The notes below the pieces were generated by a model. It made no database searches, had not been told where the DNA came from, and saw only the letters and a list, made by a program, of their open reading frames with translations. A program made the position numbers and the translations under genes. From contig JAEZLH010000028.1 in the NCBI GenBank assembly GCA_023435895.1, positions 186,001 to 250,000 on the forward strand: 64,000 nt of DNA, read 5' to 3'. This DNA is from Bacillota bacterium (GTDB lineage: Bacteria; Bacillota; Clostridia; Lachnospirales; Lachnospiraceae). Positions 43,638 to 52,590 of this stretch are shown here, piece after piece. Position 1 is the stretch's first letter. Every line of letters starts with the position of its first letter.

Positions 43638-43720
43638 CCAGTGTTCCCGCTCACTCCCTATTCAGAACCTGGCATAATGCTTTCAATAAATGATCCGAAA
43701 AGGAGTATTTGCATTTGTCG
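43638..43720. repeat. Dispersed intergenic repeat, copy B
   Basis: Second copy of the element at 33106-33189, same orientation, about 83 bp, here upstream of thyA and downstream of nrdD. Confidence 0.75.
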
Positions 43721-43757
43721 AAATCTTATCTACAACTTTGACTGATTTTGAAACAAC

Positions 43758-43799
43758 AAAATATTCGTACCAGATAAGCTTTCACCAATCCGGTACGAA
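43758..43799 (-). terminator. Terminator after nrdD
   Basis: Minus strand: TTCGTACC (43792-43799) pairs with GGTACGAA (43764-43771), then TATTTTG. Confidence 0.65.
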
Positions 43800-43848
43800 C
43801 ATTTTATGTCAGTTATCCTTATAAACTTTTTAATGGGTTTCACCCTCT

Positions 43849-46221
43849 TTATAGGCGAACCACCTGTTCCTCAACAAAGCGCTTTATGTTAGAGGCATTC
43901 ACATATTTTGTAACTGTTCCGTCTTTAATTGCAATCAAAGTAGGAGCTTGCATGATCGCAAATTCATTTGTCAAATCGGGATTCTCCTCTGCATCTACTA
44001 CTGCGTAGGATAATCCTTTCAAAAATTCTTTCGCCATTTGGCAATTGGGACAAGTCTTTGTGGTGAACAAATATAATCCATCCACTACCGATACAGAATT
44101 ATCCGTACATGCACATTCCTCTTCTGCATGGGATAAAGGCATCTCTCGAAAATGTTCCGGTCTATAAATCTTACGATTTTTATACTCCTGTGACTTACCT
44201 TCATTCCAGTTTTGCACTGGACGATAATAACCGGTTATACGACTGTATACTTCCGCCTTTTCCCCACAATGAGGACAGGTATATTGTTCACCGGATAAAT
44301 ATCCATGGCTCTTGCATACGGAATAGGTGGGTGACATGGTATAATAGGGTAATTTATAATTGGTTGCAATGGTACGAACCAGCTTCGCAGCTGCCTCCCA
44401 GTCCTGAAGCTTCTCTCCAAGGAAAGCATGGAATACGGTTCCTGAGGTATACAGTGTCTGAAGTTCATCCTGGATATCCAGAGCCTCAAATACATCCTCC
44501 GTATATCCAACCGGCAAGTGTGAGCTATTGGTATAATATGGTACATCTCCTTCTTTTCCTGCTGTTTTAATATCAGGCCAACGCTTTCTGTCATGCTTTG
44601 CCAGACGATAGGTGGTCGATTCTGCAGGTGTTGCCTCTAGGTTATAAAGGTCACCATACAGTTCCTGATAATCAGAAAGACGTTCTCTCATATGGTTTAA
44701 GGTCTTCATGGTAAAGTCTTGGGTCTGTTTATCCGTCATATCCTTGCCAAGCCAAACCGTATTTAATCCCACTTCATTCATACCAATTAAACCAATGGTT
44801 GAAAAATGGTTATCGAAAGAACCCAAATAGCGCTTGGTATAAGGATAAAGACCTTCCTTCAACAGCTTTGAGATTACCTCTCTCTTCACTCTTAAGGAAC
44901 GTGCCGATATATCCATCATACGATTCAGGCGTTCAAAAAATTCTTCCTCGGTTGTAGATTGGTATGCAATACGCGGCATATTGATGGTTACAACACCCAC
45001 CGAACCGGTGCTTTCACCGGAACCAAAGAAGCCGCCAGTTTTTTTGCGAAGCTCCCTAAGGTCAAGGCGAAGTCTGCAACACATGGAACGAACATCACTG
45101 GGTTCCATATCACTGTTAATATAGTTCGAGAAATAGGGTGTGCCATATTTCGCCGTCATTTCAAATAATAAACGGTTGTTCTCATTATCCGACCAATCAA
45201 AATCCTTCGTAATGGAGTAGGTAGGAATCGGATACTGGAATCCTCTTCCGTTGGCATCTCCCTCTATCATAATCTCGATAAAGGCTTTGTTAACCATATC
45301 CATCTCACGCTTGCAATCCTTATATTTAAAATCAACCTCTTTCCCTCCAACGATACATGGAAGTTCTGCCAGGTCACCAGGAACCGTCCAGTCAAGTGTT
45401 ATGTTGGAAAAGGGTGCCTGAGTCCCCCAACGGCTCGGTGTGTTCACTCCATATACAAAGGATTGAATGCATTGTTTTACTTCTTTATAAGTCAGATTAT
45501 CAATCTTTACAAAGGGTGCCAGATAAGTATCAAAGGAGGAGAATGCCTGAGCCCCTGCCCATTCATTCTGCATAATTCCAAGGAAATTAACCATCTGATT
45601 GCAGAGTGTGGATAAATGACCTGCTGGGGAAGATGTAATCTTGCCCGGGATTCCACCCAACCCTTCCTTAATCAACTGCTTCAAAGACCAGCCAGCACAA
45701 TATCCTGTTAACATGGACAAATCATGCAGATGGATGTCTGCATTGCGGTGTGCATTGGCAATCTCTTGGTCATAAATTTCTGACAGCCAGTAATTAGCAG
45801 TCACAGAACCAGAATTATGTAATATTAATCCGCCTACAGAATAGGTAACGGTAGAATTTTCTTTTACTCTCCAGTCCTCTTCCTGTACATAACTGTTAAC
45901 GATTTCTTTGTAATCAAGAATCGTAGATTTCATATTGCGAATCTTTTCTCTATTTTTACGGTAAAGAATATATGCTTTGGCAACATCGGTATAACCTGTT
46001 TGCTCCAACACATTCTCCACACTATCTTGTACATCTTCAACGTGAATTGTCTCATCTTTTACTTTCTTTTGGAAGTCTGATGTAACTCGCAGCGCTAACA
46101 AGCTGATTATCTCTTCAGTATAAAACTTCTCAGTCGCTTTAAAAGCCTTTGTAATCGCCTCACTAATCTTCTTCAGGTTAAATTCCGCTACCTGACCATC
46201 TCTTTTTATTACATTAATCAT
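43849..46221 (-). CDS. nrdD: Anaerobic ribonucleoside-triphosphate reductase with fused glutaredoxin-like domain
   Basis: 790 aa from ATG 46221 (MINVIKRDGQVAEFNLKKI), with GGGAG upstream. ATP-cone at residues 1-90, then the ten-stranded barrel of class III enzymes. Zinc cysteines CKSHGYL..CPHCGEK precede the glycyl-radical loop RITGYYRPVQNWNEGK (about residues 670-690). Unlike ordinary NrdD, about 85 more residues follow, forming a glutaredoxin/thioredoxin-like domain with CPNC (FTTKTCPNCQMAKEF) and cis-Pro (QAPTLIA). It reduces NTPs to dNTPs without oxygen. The activase NrdG is not in this window. Confidence 0.95.
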   Translation of the reverse strand: MINVIKRDGQVAEFNLKKISEAITKAFKATEKFYTEEIISLLALRVTSDFQKKVKDETIHVEDVQDSVENVLEQTGYTDVAKAYILYRKNREKIRNMKSTILDYKEIVNSYVQEEDWRVKENSTVTYSVGGLILHNSGSVTANYWLSEIYDQEIANAHRNADIHLHDLSMLTGYCAGWSLKQLIKEGLGGIPGKITSSPAGHLSTLCNQMVNFLGIMQNEWAGAQAFSSFDTYLAPFVKIDNLTYKEVKQCIQSFVYGVNTPSRWGTQAPFSNITLDWTVPGDLAELPCIVGGKEVDFKYKDCKREMDMVNKAFIEIMIEGDANGRGFQYPIPTYSITKDFDWSDNENNRLLFEMTAKYGTPYFSNYINSDMEPSDVRSMCCRLRLDLRELRKKTGGFFGSGESTGSVGVVTINMPRIAYQSTTEEEFFERLNRMMDISARSLRVKREVISKLLKEGLYPYTKRYLGSFDNHFSTIGLIGMNEVGLNTVWLGKDMTDKQTQDFTMKTLNHMRERLSDYQELYGDLYNLEATPAESTTYRLAKHDRKRWPDIKTAGKEGDVPYYTNSSHLPVGYTEDVFEALDIQDELQTLYTSGTVFHAFLGEKLQDWEAAAKLVRTIATNYKLPYYTMSPTYSVCKSHGYLSGEQYTCPHCGEKAEVYSRITGYYRPVQNWNEGKSQEYKNRKIYRPEHFREMPLSHAEEECACTDNSVSVVDGLYLFTTKTCPNCQMAKEFLKGLSYAVVDAEENPDLTNEFAIMQAPTLIAIKDGTVTKYVNASNIKRFVEEQVVRL

Positions 46222-46260
46222 AAGTAACAATCTCCCTTCCATTCGTAAACCTTCCAGTAA

Positions 46261-46289
46261 ATATTAACAGAAAATGTATATTACGTCAA
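46261..46289 (-). promoter_or_regulatory. nrdD promoter
   Basis: Minus strand: TTGACG (46284-46289), 17-bp spacer, TAATAT (46261-46266), 40 bases before the nrdD start. Confidence 0.8.
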
Positions 46290-46296
46290 TATAAAA

Positions 46297-46343
46297 ATAC
46301 TAGATATATGTGCCTATTTTTTAATCGACACTATATCTAGTAT
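46297..46343. promoter_or_regulatory. Two NrdR boxes upstream of nrdD
   Basis: Box at 46328-46343 (ACACTATATCTAGTAT) matches the NrdR consensus at 15 of 16 positions. The second (46297-46312, on the minus strand CACATATATCTAGTAT) is weaker. Their starts are 31 bp apart, three helical turns, the classical NrdR arrangement. The inverted repeats also form a stem followed by T residues, so they may double as the hflX terminator. Confidence 0.8.
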
Positions 46344-46415
46344 TTTTTAGTAGTATTATCCTATTTACATAAAATCGCGAAGAAGCCGATAAAACAAGCA
46401 CTTGCAAGGCTTTTA

Positions 46416-47660
46416 TTACAAACTTTGGTAGATATCTTTCGGTACATATGCTTTCACATAAATGCCGTCTTGTCGATATTCTTCCTCCATTAATTGACCG
46501 TACTTTCTTATGGTCTGAATCTTTCCCGCATCCTGATAAGAAAACTCTCGCTCCAAAAGAATCTTTCTTTCATTTAATACTTTCTCTATTACTTCCAGGA
46601 GCTTGTCCACATCCTGTCCTGTCTTCGCCGATATCCGAACGGTGTAATCCGCTTTAAAATCTTTGATCATATGATCTGAAGTTACCCTATCCTGTTTATT
46701 GAACGCAGTAATAATTTCTTTGTCCTGTATTCCCAGTTTGTTCAGCGTATCATATACAATATGCATTTGACGGTCTACGTCTGAGTTTGAGCTATCAACC
46801 ACATGAAGAATAATATCCGAATACTTGGCTTCTTCCAAAGTACTTCGAAAAGCATCTATCAAATGATGAGGAAGCTTACGTATAAAACCAACCGTATCTG
46901 TAATTAATATCTGCTGTCCGCTTTCCAGTTCAAGGTTCCTTGTGGTGGGGTCAAGTGTGGCAAAGAGCTTATCCTCCTCTAATACCCCTGCATTGGTCAG
47001 ATAATTTAATAGGGTGGACTTTCCAGCATTGGTATATCCCACAATTGCCACAACCGGAATGCGGTTTTTGCTTCTTAAGCTTCTAGCCGTCTCCCTGTTT
47101 TGCTTCACATCCTCCAGTTCATGCCGAAGTAGAGTGATACGATCTTTAATCAAACGACGATCTACCTCCAGCTTCTTCTCACCTGGTCCTCTGGTACCAA
47201 TCCCTCCACCTAATCTTGACAAAGAATTACGAAGTCCGATTAACCTGGAAGAACGGTAGCGAAGCTGTGCCAGCTCAACCTGGATTTTTCCTTCTCTGGT
47301 GGAAGCTCGTTTTGCAAATATATCTAGTATAATAACGGTTCGATCAAGAACCTTCATCTGAAGCGCATCCTCTAGATTTTTAAGTTGTACGGGAGAAAGC
47401 TCGTCATCACAAACCACCCCTGTAGCTTCCAAACTCAATGCCAACTCCCTTACCTCATCGATTTTACCTTTCCCGATATAGGTACCGGGATGTACGTTCT
47501 CCCTATTTTGAATAATCTTAGCTACGGTAATCGCCCCTGCTGTAGACGCAAGCTCCTCCAGTTCGTCTAAGGACTCCTGTGTGTCATCACTGTCTGATGA
47601 GCTTACACCCACCAGAACAAAACGCTCTTCTACCTCTTTTATATCAAATAATTGTGCCAT
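46416..47660 (-). CDS. hflX: GTPase HflX
   Basis: 414 aa from ATG 47660 (MAQLFDIKEVEERFVLVGV), decided by AGGAG seven bases upstream; the longer frame lacks one. N-terminal HflX domain with TYIGKGKIDEVRELA and DELSPVQLKNLED, the glycine-rich LSRLGGGIGTRGPGEKKLE linker, then GTPase motifs GYTNAGKST, DTVGFIRKLPHHLIDAFRSTLEEA and FNKQD. It splits or rescues stalled ribosomes under stress. It is upstream of nrdD but separated by nrdD's own promoter. Confidence 0.96.
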   Translation of the reverse strand: MAQLFDIKEVEERFVLVGVSSSDSDDTQESLDELEELASTAGAITVAKIIQNRENVHPGTYIGKGKIDEVRELALSLEATGVVCDDELSPVQLKNLEDALQMKVLDRTVIILDIFAKRASTREGKIQVELAQLRYRSSRLIGLRNSLSRLGGGIGTRGPGEKKLEVDRRLIKDRITLLRHELEDVKQNRETARSLRSKNRIPVVAIVGYTNAGKSTLLNYLTNAGVLEEDKLFATLDPTTRNLELESGQQILITDTVGFIRKLPHHLIDAFRSTLEEAKYSDIILHVVDSSNSDVDRQMHIVYDTLNKLGIQDKEIITAFNKQDRVTSDHMIKDFKADYTVRISAKTGQDVDKLLEVIEKVLNERKILLEREFSYQDAGKIQTIRKYGQLMEEEYRQDGIYVKAYVPKDIYQSL

Positions 47661-47888
47661 TTTTTCTCCTATCTGCTGTGTCTTTGTTTCTTGCCACCTT
47701 CGATTGCTTCTTCGTGATGTTTGATTTTTATTGCCACCATTCCAAATACTCACGATTTTCACTGATTATAACAATTCTTCTAAGATCTATACTGTTTTTT
47801 ATTATTTCTTATATATTTTCCTATATCATCTTCATATTTTATTTTCCCATTTCTTTTTCTTATACCAATTTTATTATTATTCCAAGAT

Positions 47889-49055
47889 TTAAGGTTCCAC
47901 CCTTGTTTGAATGAATTCGGCTTCTCTTACTGCCTCCTTATCCTTCGGATAATCCTTTAAATATTTAGTTGCCAGTTTATTTGCCTCATCATAATTTCCC
48001 ATATGTTCATAAGCGATAATCTGATTTCTTTTCAATACTTTCATGACAGTACTATCTGAAAATGAAATCCCCTGGTTCAATAATTCAAGTGCTTTCCCAT
48101 AATCCTCTTCTTTCATCCGACATACCGCCGCCTGATTATAGACTTCCGGTGAGGATACCTTTCCTGAATTAATATATTTCTCATAATACTCAATCGCTTT
48201 ATTATAATTCTCCTGCGTACGATAAATTTCACCGATATAATAATTAGCTTCATCGAAACCGTCCGTTATACTTTCGTTTAACCCATCAAGTGCCATATCC
48301 GTATTCCCTTGGTAATAGTGAATTTTGGCCAGATTAAAGCTGTCCTCTTCTGATTTGCCCTGTATTTTTGAAGCCTTTGTTAAAACCTTGTTTGCCTCTT
48401 CTTCCTTTTTAATTCCTATCAGCAAATTATATTTTCCAAAGTAATAATCATAATTTTTTTCATCTAAAGAGATGGCTTTATCAAAGTCGGAAAGACTCTT
48501 ATCACTTTCCCCCAATAATTGATAGCAATAAGCTCTTGAACCATATGCTCTCGCCTCTTTCTTATCCTTTTTGATTAACTTGGAATAAGAATCCACAGCC
48601 TTCTTATAATCACCAATATAGCGATACGTACTTCCCATATAATAGTATATGTCCACATTAAGGTCTGACAATTCATTGATCTCAAGGGCTTTTTGGAATT
48701 CTTCTAATGCTTTCTCATAATCTCTCATCATATAGTAGGCTATTCCGCGACCTCTGTGTATTCTCTTGTTATTTGATTTGACCACGGATAAGCTGCTCTT
48801 TTGGTAAACAGCATCAAATTCCTCCATTGCATCTTCATATTTCCCCTGTGCAATTAAGGTAAGCCCGTATTCAATATAATAATCCGCCCGATTTGGATTT
48901 TTGTCTATGGCTTGTTTAAAATCCTTTACAGCTTCCTCATAGTTTCCTTCCCGAAACTTCTTTTTCCCCGAGTTTGATAAGGATGTGGCGTTATTGCAGG
49001 CACCCAGTGATATAATTAAGATAATACTTATTATAATCATAAGAAATCTTTTCAT
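47889..49055 (-). CDS. TPR-repeat lipoprotein
   Basis: 388 aa from ATG 49055, with GGGAG six bases before. Lipoprotein signal MIIISIILIISLGAC with the lipobox Cys at residue 20. The mature protein is made of about ten tetratricopeptide repeats, for example GNYEEAVKDFKQAIDKNPNRA, GKYEDAMEEFDAVYQ, KALEEFQKALEI, GDYKKAVDSYSKLIK and DKSLSDFDKAISLD. It is probably an extracellular membrane-anchored scaffold. Alone between hflX and the decarboxylase operon; specific partner unknown. Confidence 0.88.
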   Translation of the reverse strand: MKRFLMIIISIILIISLGACNNATSLSNSGKKKFREGNYEEAVKDFKQAIDKNPNRADYYIEYGLTLIAQGKYEDAMEEFDAVYQKSSLSVVKSNNKRIHRGRGIAYYMMRDYEKALEEFQKALEINELSDLNVDIYYYMGSTYRYIGDYKKAVDSYSKLIKKDKKEARAYGSRAYCYQLLGESDKSLSDFDKAISLDEKNYDYYFGKYNLLIGIKKEEEANKVLTKASKIQGKSEEDSFNLAKIHYYQGNTDMALDGLNESITDGFDEANYYIGEIYRTQENYNKAIEYYEKYINSGKVSSPEVYNQAAVCRMKEEDYGKALELLNQGISFSDSTVMKVLKRNQIIAYEHMGNYDEANKLATKYLKDYPKDKEAVREAEFIQTRVEP

Positions 49056-49249
49056 ATTCACTCCCATCCTTTCCGCTTTTTTATTATCAAGCAAAACATC
49101 TGTCGATATTATTGTATATACAATAGATACTATTTATCAGTATAATGAAACCTAAAATTCACATGGCTATTATAACTCATTCTCTTCTGAAAGACAATCC
49201 AATCATAACCAATTTATCGTAAACTTGTCCATAAAGTTTCCGTTTTCGA

Positions 49250-49279
49250 TTGACATAATTAGCAAAAATACGATACAAT
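49250..49279 (+). promoter_or_regulatory. Promoter of the decarboxylase beta/gamma operon
   Basis: TTGACA (49250-49255), 18-bp spacer, TACAAT (49274-49279), 130 bases before the start codon. The gap 49056-49409 holds no gene. Confidence 0.65.
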
Positions 49280-49409
49280 AGAAACAATTTCATATAATAT
49301 TATCACGAAAAAACTACACTATGGTTGGTTTATTCTAGGATAAAATCTCAATACTTTAATCATAGCGTGTTTTCTTTGTATGTATTAATTATGCTAAGGA
49401 GGCAATTTC

Positions 49410-50567
49410 ATGGATTTCTCATTCTTATTAAACGGACTTATGGCAATTACCTGGCAGCAATTGGTCATGATTGTTGTAGGTGGATTACTGATCTATTTAG
49501 CAATTGTACACGAATTTGAACCTTCATTGCTACTTCCAATGGGCTTTGGAGCGATACTTGTTAACATTCCTTTAACCGGTGTTTTAAATCAAACACTGGA
49601 AGGCATTGGACAGACCGAAGGTATTATACAGTGGCTTTTCCATAATACCATTGAAACCTCAGAAGCACTTCCGATTCTTCTTTTCATCGGTATCGGTGCC
49701 ATGATTGATTTCGGTCCTCTTTTATCAAACCCGAGGATGTTCCTGTTCGGCGGTGCGGCACAGTTCGGTATCTTCTTAACCATTGTTCTTGCAGCTATCA
49801 TGGGATTTCACATTGAGGATGCAGCTTCCATTGGTATTATTGGTGCAGCGGATGGTCCTACTTCCATCCTGGTATCTCAAATCTTACACTCGCAATACAT
49901 GGGACCCATTGCGGTCGCCGCCTATTCCTATATGGCTCTAGTTCCAATTATTCAACCACTTGCGATTAAAGCAGTTACTACGAAGAAGGAACGTATGATC
50001 CGTATGGAGTACAACCCTAATTCCGTTACAAAAGCAACTAAGCTTCTGTTCCCTATTATCGTAACGATTATTGCTGGATTAATTGCTCCCATGTCTATTT
50101 CATTGGTTGGGTTTTTGATGTTCGGTAATTTAATAAGAGAATGTGGGGTTCTGACAAGCTTATCCGATACCGCTCAGAATGTATTCGCCAATATTATTAC
50201 ACTTCTTCTTGGTATCACAATTTCTTTTACCATGCAAGCGGAAGCTTTTGTTAACTGGAAGACTTTAATGATTATGGGTCTTGGTTTATTCGCTTTTGTA
50301 TTTGATACCATTGGCGGTGTGTTATTCGCCAAGTTACTAAATTTATTTACTAAGAAGAAAATCAATCCAATGGTTGGTGCAGCCGGAATTTCTGCATTCC
50401 CTATGTCAGCTCGTGTTATTCAGAAGATGGGTCTGAAAGAAGATCCTTCAAACCATTTATTGATGCATGCAATCAGTGCTAACGTAGCTGGACAGATTGG
50501 TTCTGTTGTAGCCGGTGGTGTAGTTCTTAATATTGTTTTAGAAATTATTAAAAACATGGCGAAGTAA
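49410..50567 (+). CDS. oadB: Sodium-pump decarboxylase beta subunit (OadB/GcdB family)
   Basis: 385 aa, AAGGAGG before the start. Polytopic membrane carboxyl-CoA/oxaloacetate decarboxylase beta subunit. Conserved elements: IGIGAMIDFGPLLSNP, IGIIGAADGPTSILVSQ with the sodium-site Asp, IAVAAYSYMALVPIIQPLAIKA and the C-terminal AISANVAGQIGSVVAGG with the sodium-site Asn and Ser. It couples release of carboxybiotin CO2 to Na+ export. Only the gamma-type gene follows; alpha and biotin-carrier genes are not in the window. Confidence 0.93.
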   Translation: MDFSFLLNGLMAITWQQLVMIVVGGLLIYLAIVHEFEPSLLLPMGFGAILVNIPLTGVLNQTLEGIGQTEGIIQWLFHNTIETSEALPILLFIGIGAMIDFGPLLSNPRMFLFGGAAQFGIFLTIVLAAIMGFHIEDAASIGIIGAADGPTSILVSQILHSQYMGPIAVAAYSYMALVPIIQPLAIKAVTTKKERMIRMEYNPNSVTKATKLLFPIIVTIIAGLIAPMSISLVGFLMFGNLIRECGVLTSLSDTAQNVFANIITLLLGITISFTMQAEAFVNWKTLMIMGLGLFAFVFDTIGGVLFAKLLNLFTKKKINPMVGAAGISAFPMSARVIQKMGLKEDPSNHLLMHAISANVAGQIGSVVAGGVVLNIVLEIIKNMAK

Positions 50568-50583
50568 AGAAAGGGAGAATTTT

Positions 50584-50727
50584 ATGAGACAAGAAGTTAT
50601 CTATGCTTTAGAAATTATGGGTAAAGGTATGTTATCCATCTTTGTTGTAATATTAATATTGACCTTAATTGTTCGTCTGCTTACTTGGGCTACTAACCTT
50701 AGATCTTTCAAAAAATTCCGTAGATAA
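50584..50727 (+). CDS. Sodium-pump decarboxylase gamma-like small membrane subunit
   Basis: 47 aa, starting MRQEVIYALEIMGKGMLSIF with AGGGAG before it, 16 bases after oadB. One hydrophobic helix (about residues 15-35) and a basic tail (RSFKKFRR). Size, topology and position fit the OadG-type gamma subunit that ties alpha to beta, but it is short and lacks the usual charged histidine-rich tail. Followed by a terminator. Confidence 0.7.
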   Translation: MRQEVIYALEIMGKGMLSIFVVILILTLIVRLLTWATNLRSFKKFRR

Positions 50728-50861
50728 TAGGATTATGAAATCACCGATGTGTGATGATTAATGCAGTATCCTTGTTTGTAATTCAATCCAGTTGCAAATT
50801 GATACTTTATAAAACAGTTTAACAAAACCATAATTTATGCTTGTCATGCAATACGTAGTAA

Positions 50862-50944
50862 AAGGGTGTTACAAGCTCCTATTCCCATAAACAATTTGAT
50901 GCTTACTGGTTTATGAAATAGGAGTTTGCAACACCCTTATTTTG
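50862..50944 (+). terminator. Terminator after the decarboxylase operon
   Basis: Long stem: AAGGGTGTT (50862-50870) with AACACCCTT (50930-50938), plus an inner CTCCTATT/AATAGGAG pairing, followed by ATTTTG. Confidence 0.75.
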
Positions 50945-50955
50945 TACTATTAATT

Positions 50956-51035
50956 AAGGTGGGTCTTTCCACTGTATTCATTCACAATTTGTTTTAAGCA
51001 AATTGTCATTGCCACAGTATAAACAGACCCACCTT
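50956..51035. repeat. Long hairpin between convergent genes
   Basis: AAGGTGGGTCT (50956-50966) pairs exactly with AGACCCACCTT (51025-51035). An inner CAATTTG/CAAATTG stem surrounds a 7-base loop. It lies 12 bases after the stop of the NlpC/P60 gene and probably terminates it despite the poor T run. Confidence 0.7.
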
Positions 51036-51047
51036 ATTCATTATTTA

Positions 51048-52253
51048 TTAGTTAATATACCGAACCGCTTTTACTGGTGTTCTGTAATTGTATCTTGCTA
51101 TTTTAATACCCGTTGAAGGACTGCTTGCACTAACAACCTTGCCATTGCCGATATAGATAGCAACGTGGTTAATTCTTCCGTTCTTCGCGTAAAAGATCAA
51201 ATCTCCAACCTGAAGCTTGCTGATTGATACACTCCTTGCTCCTGTTGCCTGTGTCCTAGAGGTTCTCGGGATGCTGATACCAAAATGTGCATATACTGAC
51301 TGCGTAAATCCGGAACAATCTGCTCCATTTGTTAAGCTTGTCCCTCCCCAAACATAGGGATTTCCAACGAACTTTACTGCATAATTAGCAACTGCCTTAC
51401 CAAGTGATGTACCTGAACTACTTGGAGGTGTATCATTTTTTGAAGGAGTATTGCTAGATGGTTTCGAAGGTGTTGGCTTCTTTGTTGGTGTTGGAGTTGG
51501 TTTCTTTGTAGGTGTTTTGGTGCCTTGATTACCTGAGGATTGCTGGTTATCATCATCTTGTTCGTTCGCAGCTTGCTCCTCAGCAATACTTTCCTGCTCT
51601 TCTTCAAGAGAAACTGCTTCCTCATATAACGTATCAACCTTAACATAATCTGTTGATACATAACCTACCACATTTCCTCCAAGAGAAATCTTTACCCATC
51701 CATCCATTTCATCTAAAACCTTAAAATTGTCGCCTTCGCCAACCAAGTCAACAACTCTGGCATCCTGCGAATTCTTCTCTCTAACTTTAAGGGTTGTGGT
51801 CATTACAGTAATTACTCGGTTCCCGACTGCTTTTGCCACCTTGACGGCTTCCTCACCGGTTACCAGATAATCTCCTTTTATGTATCCCTTTACCGACCCC
51901 GACTGAATTTTATACCAGCCGTTTTTCTCTTCGATAATTGTTGCTGCACAATTATTGTACAGCTTTCCAAGGATTTCGCTGCTTTCATTGGCATCACTTC
52001 GTATATTTACGTAGTTACTAACTTTGGCGAATGCCAGATTAGCGTATTCCGATGGAACATTTTCTTTAAAATACTCTGTTATTTCTTTGTCTGCATCACT
52101 GGAGTTAGTAAACAATTCATCCAGTGATAAATTAATGCCCGCAATCGGTTCTTCCGTGACCGACCCCTCTGCGGCATATGCAATTACAGACTTTCCTGCA
52201 AATGCAAGTGTTCCTACTAATAAGTATGCTCCCAGCTTATGTATTTTCGTCAT
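51048..52253 (-). CDS. Secreted SH3-domain NlpC/P60 peptidoglycan hydrolase
   Basis: 401 aa from ATG 52253 (MTKIHKLGAYLLVG), with GGAG upstream. Signal peptide to about AYAAEG (residue 30). Two bacterial SH3 domains (about 75-135, YVNIRSDANESSEILGKL; and 145-210, TLKVREKNSQDARVVDLV), an acidic then Thr/Pro/Lys-rich linker (215-285), and a C-terminal NlpC/P60 domain (about 290-401) with catalytic Cys in GADCSGFTQ and His in INHVAIYIG. It cleaves stem-peptide bonds in the cell wall. Single gene, typical Lachnospiraceae architecture. Confidence 0.93.
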   Translation of the reverse strand: MTKIHKLGAYLLVGTLAFAGKSVIAYAAEGSVTEEPIAGINLSLDELFTNSSDADKEITEYFKENVPSEYANLAFAKVSNYVNIRSDANESSEILGKLYNNCAATIIEEKNGWYKIQSGSVKGYIKGDYLVTGEEAVKVAKAVGNRVITVMTTTLKVREKNSQDARVVDLVGEGDNFKVLDEMDGWVKISLGGNVVGYVSTDYVKVDTLYEEAVSLEEEQESIAEEQAANEQDDDNQQSSGNQGTKTPTKKPTPTPTKKPTPSKPSSNTPSKNDTPPSSSGTSLGKAVANYAVKFVGNPYVWGGTSLTNGADCSGFTQSVYAHFGISIPRTSRTQATGARSVSISKLQVGDLIFYAKNGRINHVAIYIGNGKVVSASSPSTGIKIARYNYRTPVKAVRYIN

Positions 52254-52554
52254 TTCAATCTCCATTCTGTCGATACATTCTAAATTTGTGTTAACACAAA
52301 TTTACTGTATGAAAAATCTTGATTTTCCACACGCTTTGGTATGTAGGTTATTTGTTACGAATTTATTAAATTAATTACATACTTATTATACGATAAAATA
52401 TTCAAAAATGCTCTATGTATTTTTTGGAAATTTATATTTATTTTTTCCAATACAAGTGAAATCACTTATTTGTATAAGACGTTAAAACAAGAACCTGTTT
52501 TTAGGATATCAGCTTTATATGTTATAAAACTATGACTGGTCTTGATTGAATAAT
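52254..52554. other. Intergenic region between NlpC/P60 gene and ATP synthase operon
   Basis: Very AT-rich, no gene seen. It must hold the minus-strand promoter of the NlpC/P60 gene. Confidence 0.4.
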
Positions 52555-52581
52555 AGGGGTACCGCTTTTAAACGGACCCCT
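52555..52581 (-). terminator. Probable terminator of the ATP synthase operon
   Basis: AGGGGT..CCG (52555-52563) pairs with CGG..ACCCCT (52573-52581). On the minus strand ATTATT follows; the T run is weak. Confidence 0.55.
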
Positions 52582-52590
52582 GTTTATACT

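Noticed and set aside
44235..44594. 119-codon minus-strand frame inside nrdD
   Set aside because: Lies wholly within the strongly conserved nrdD zinc-site region in another frame.
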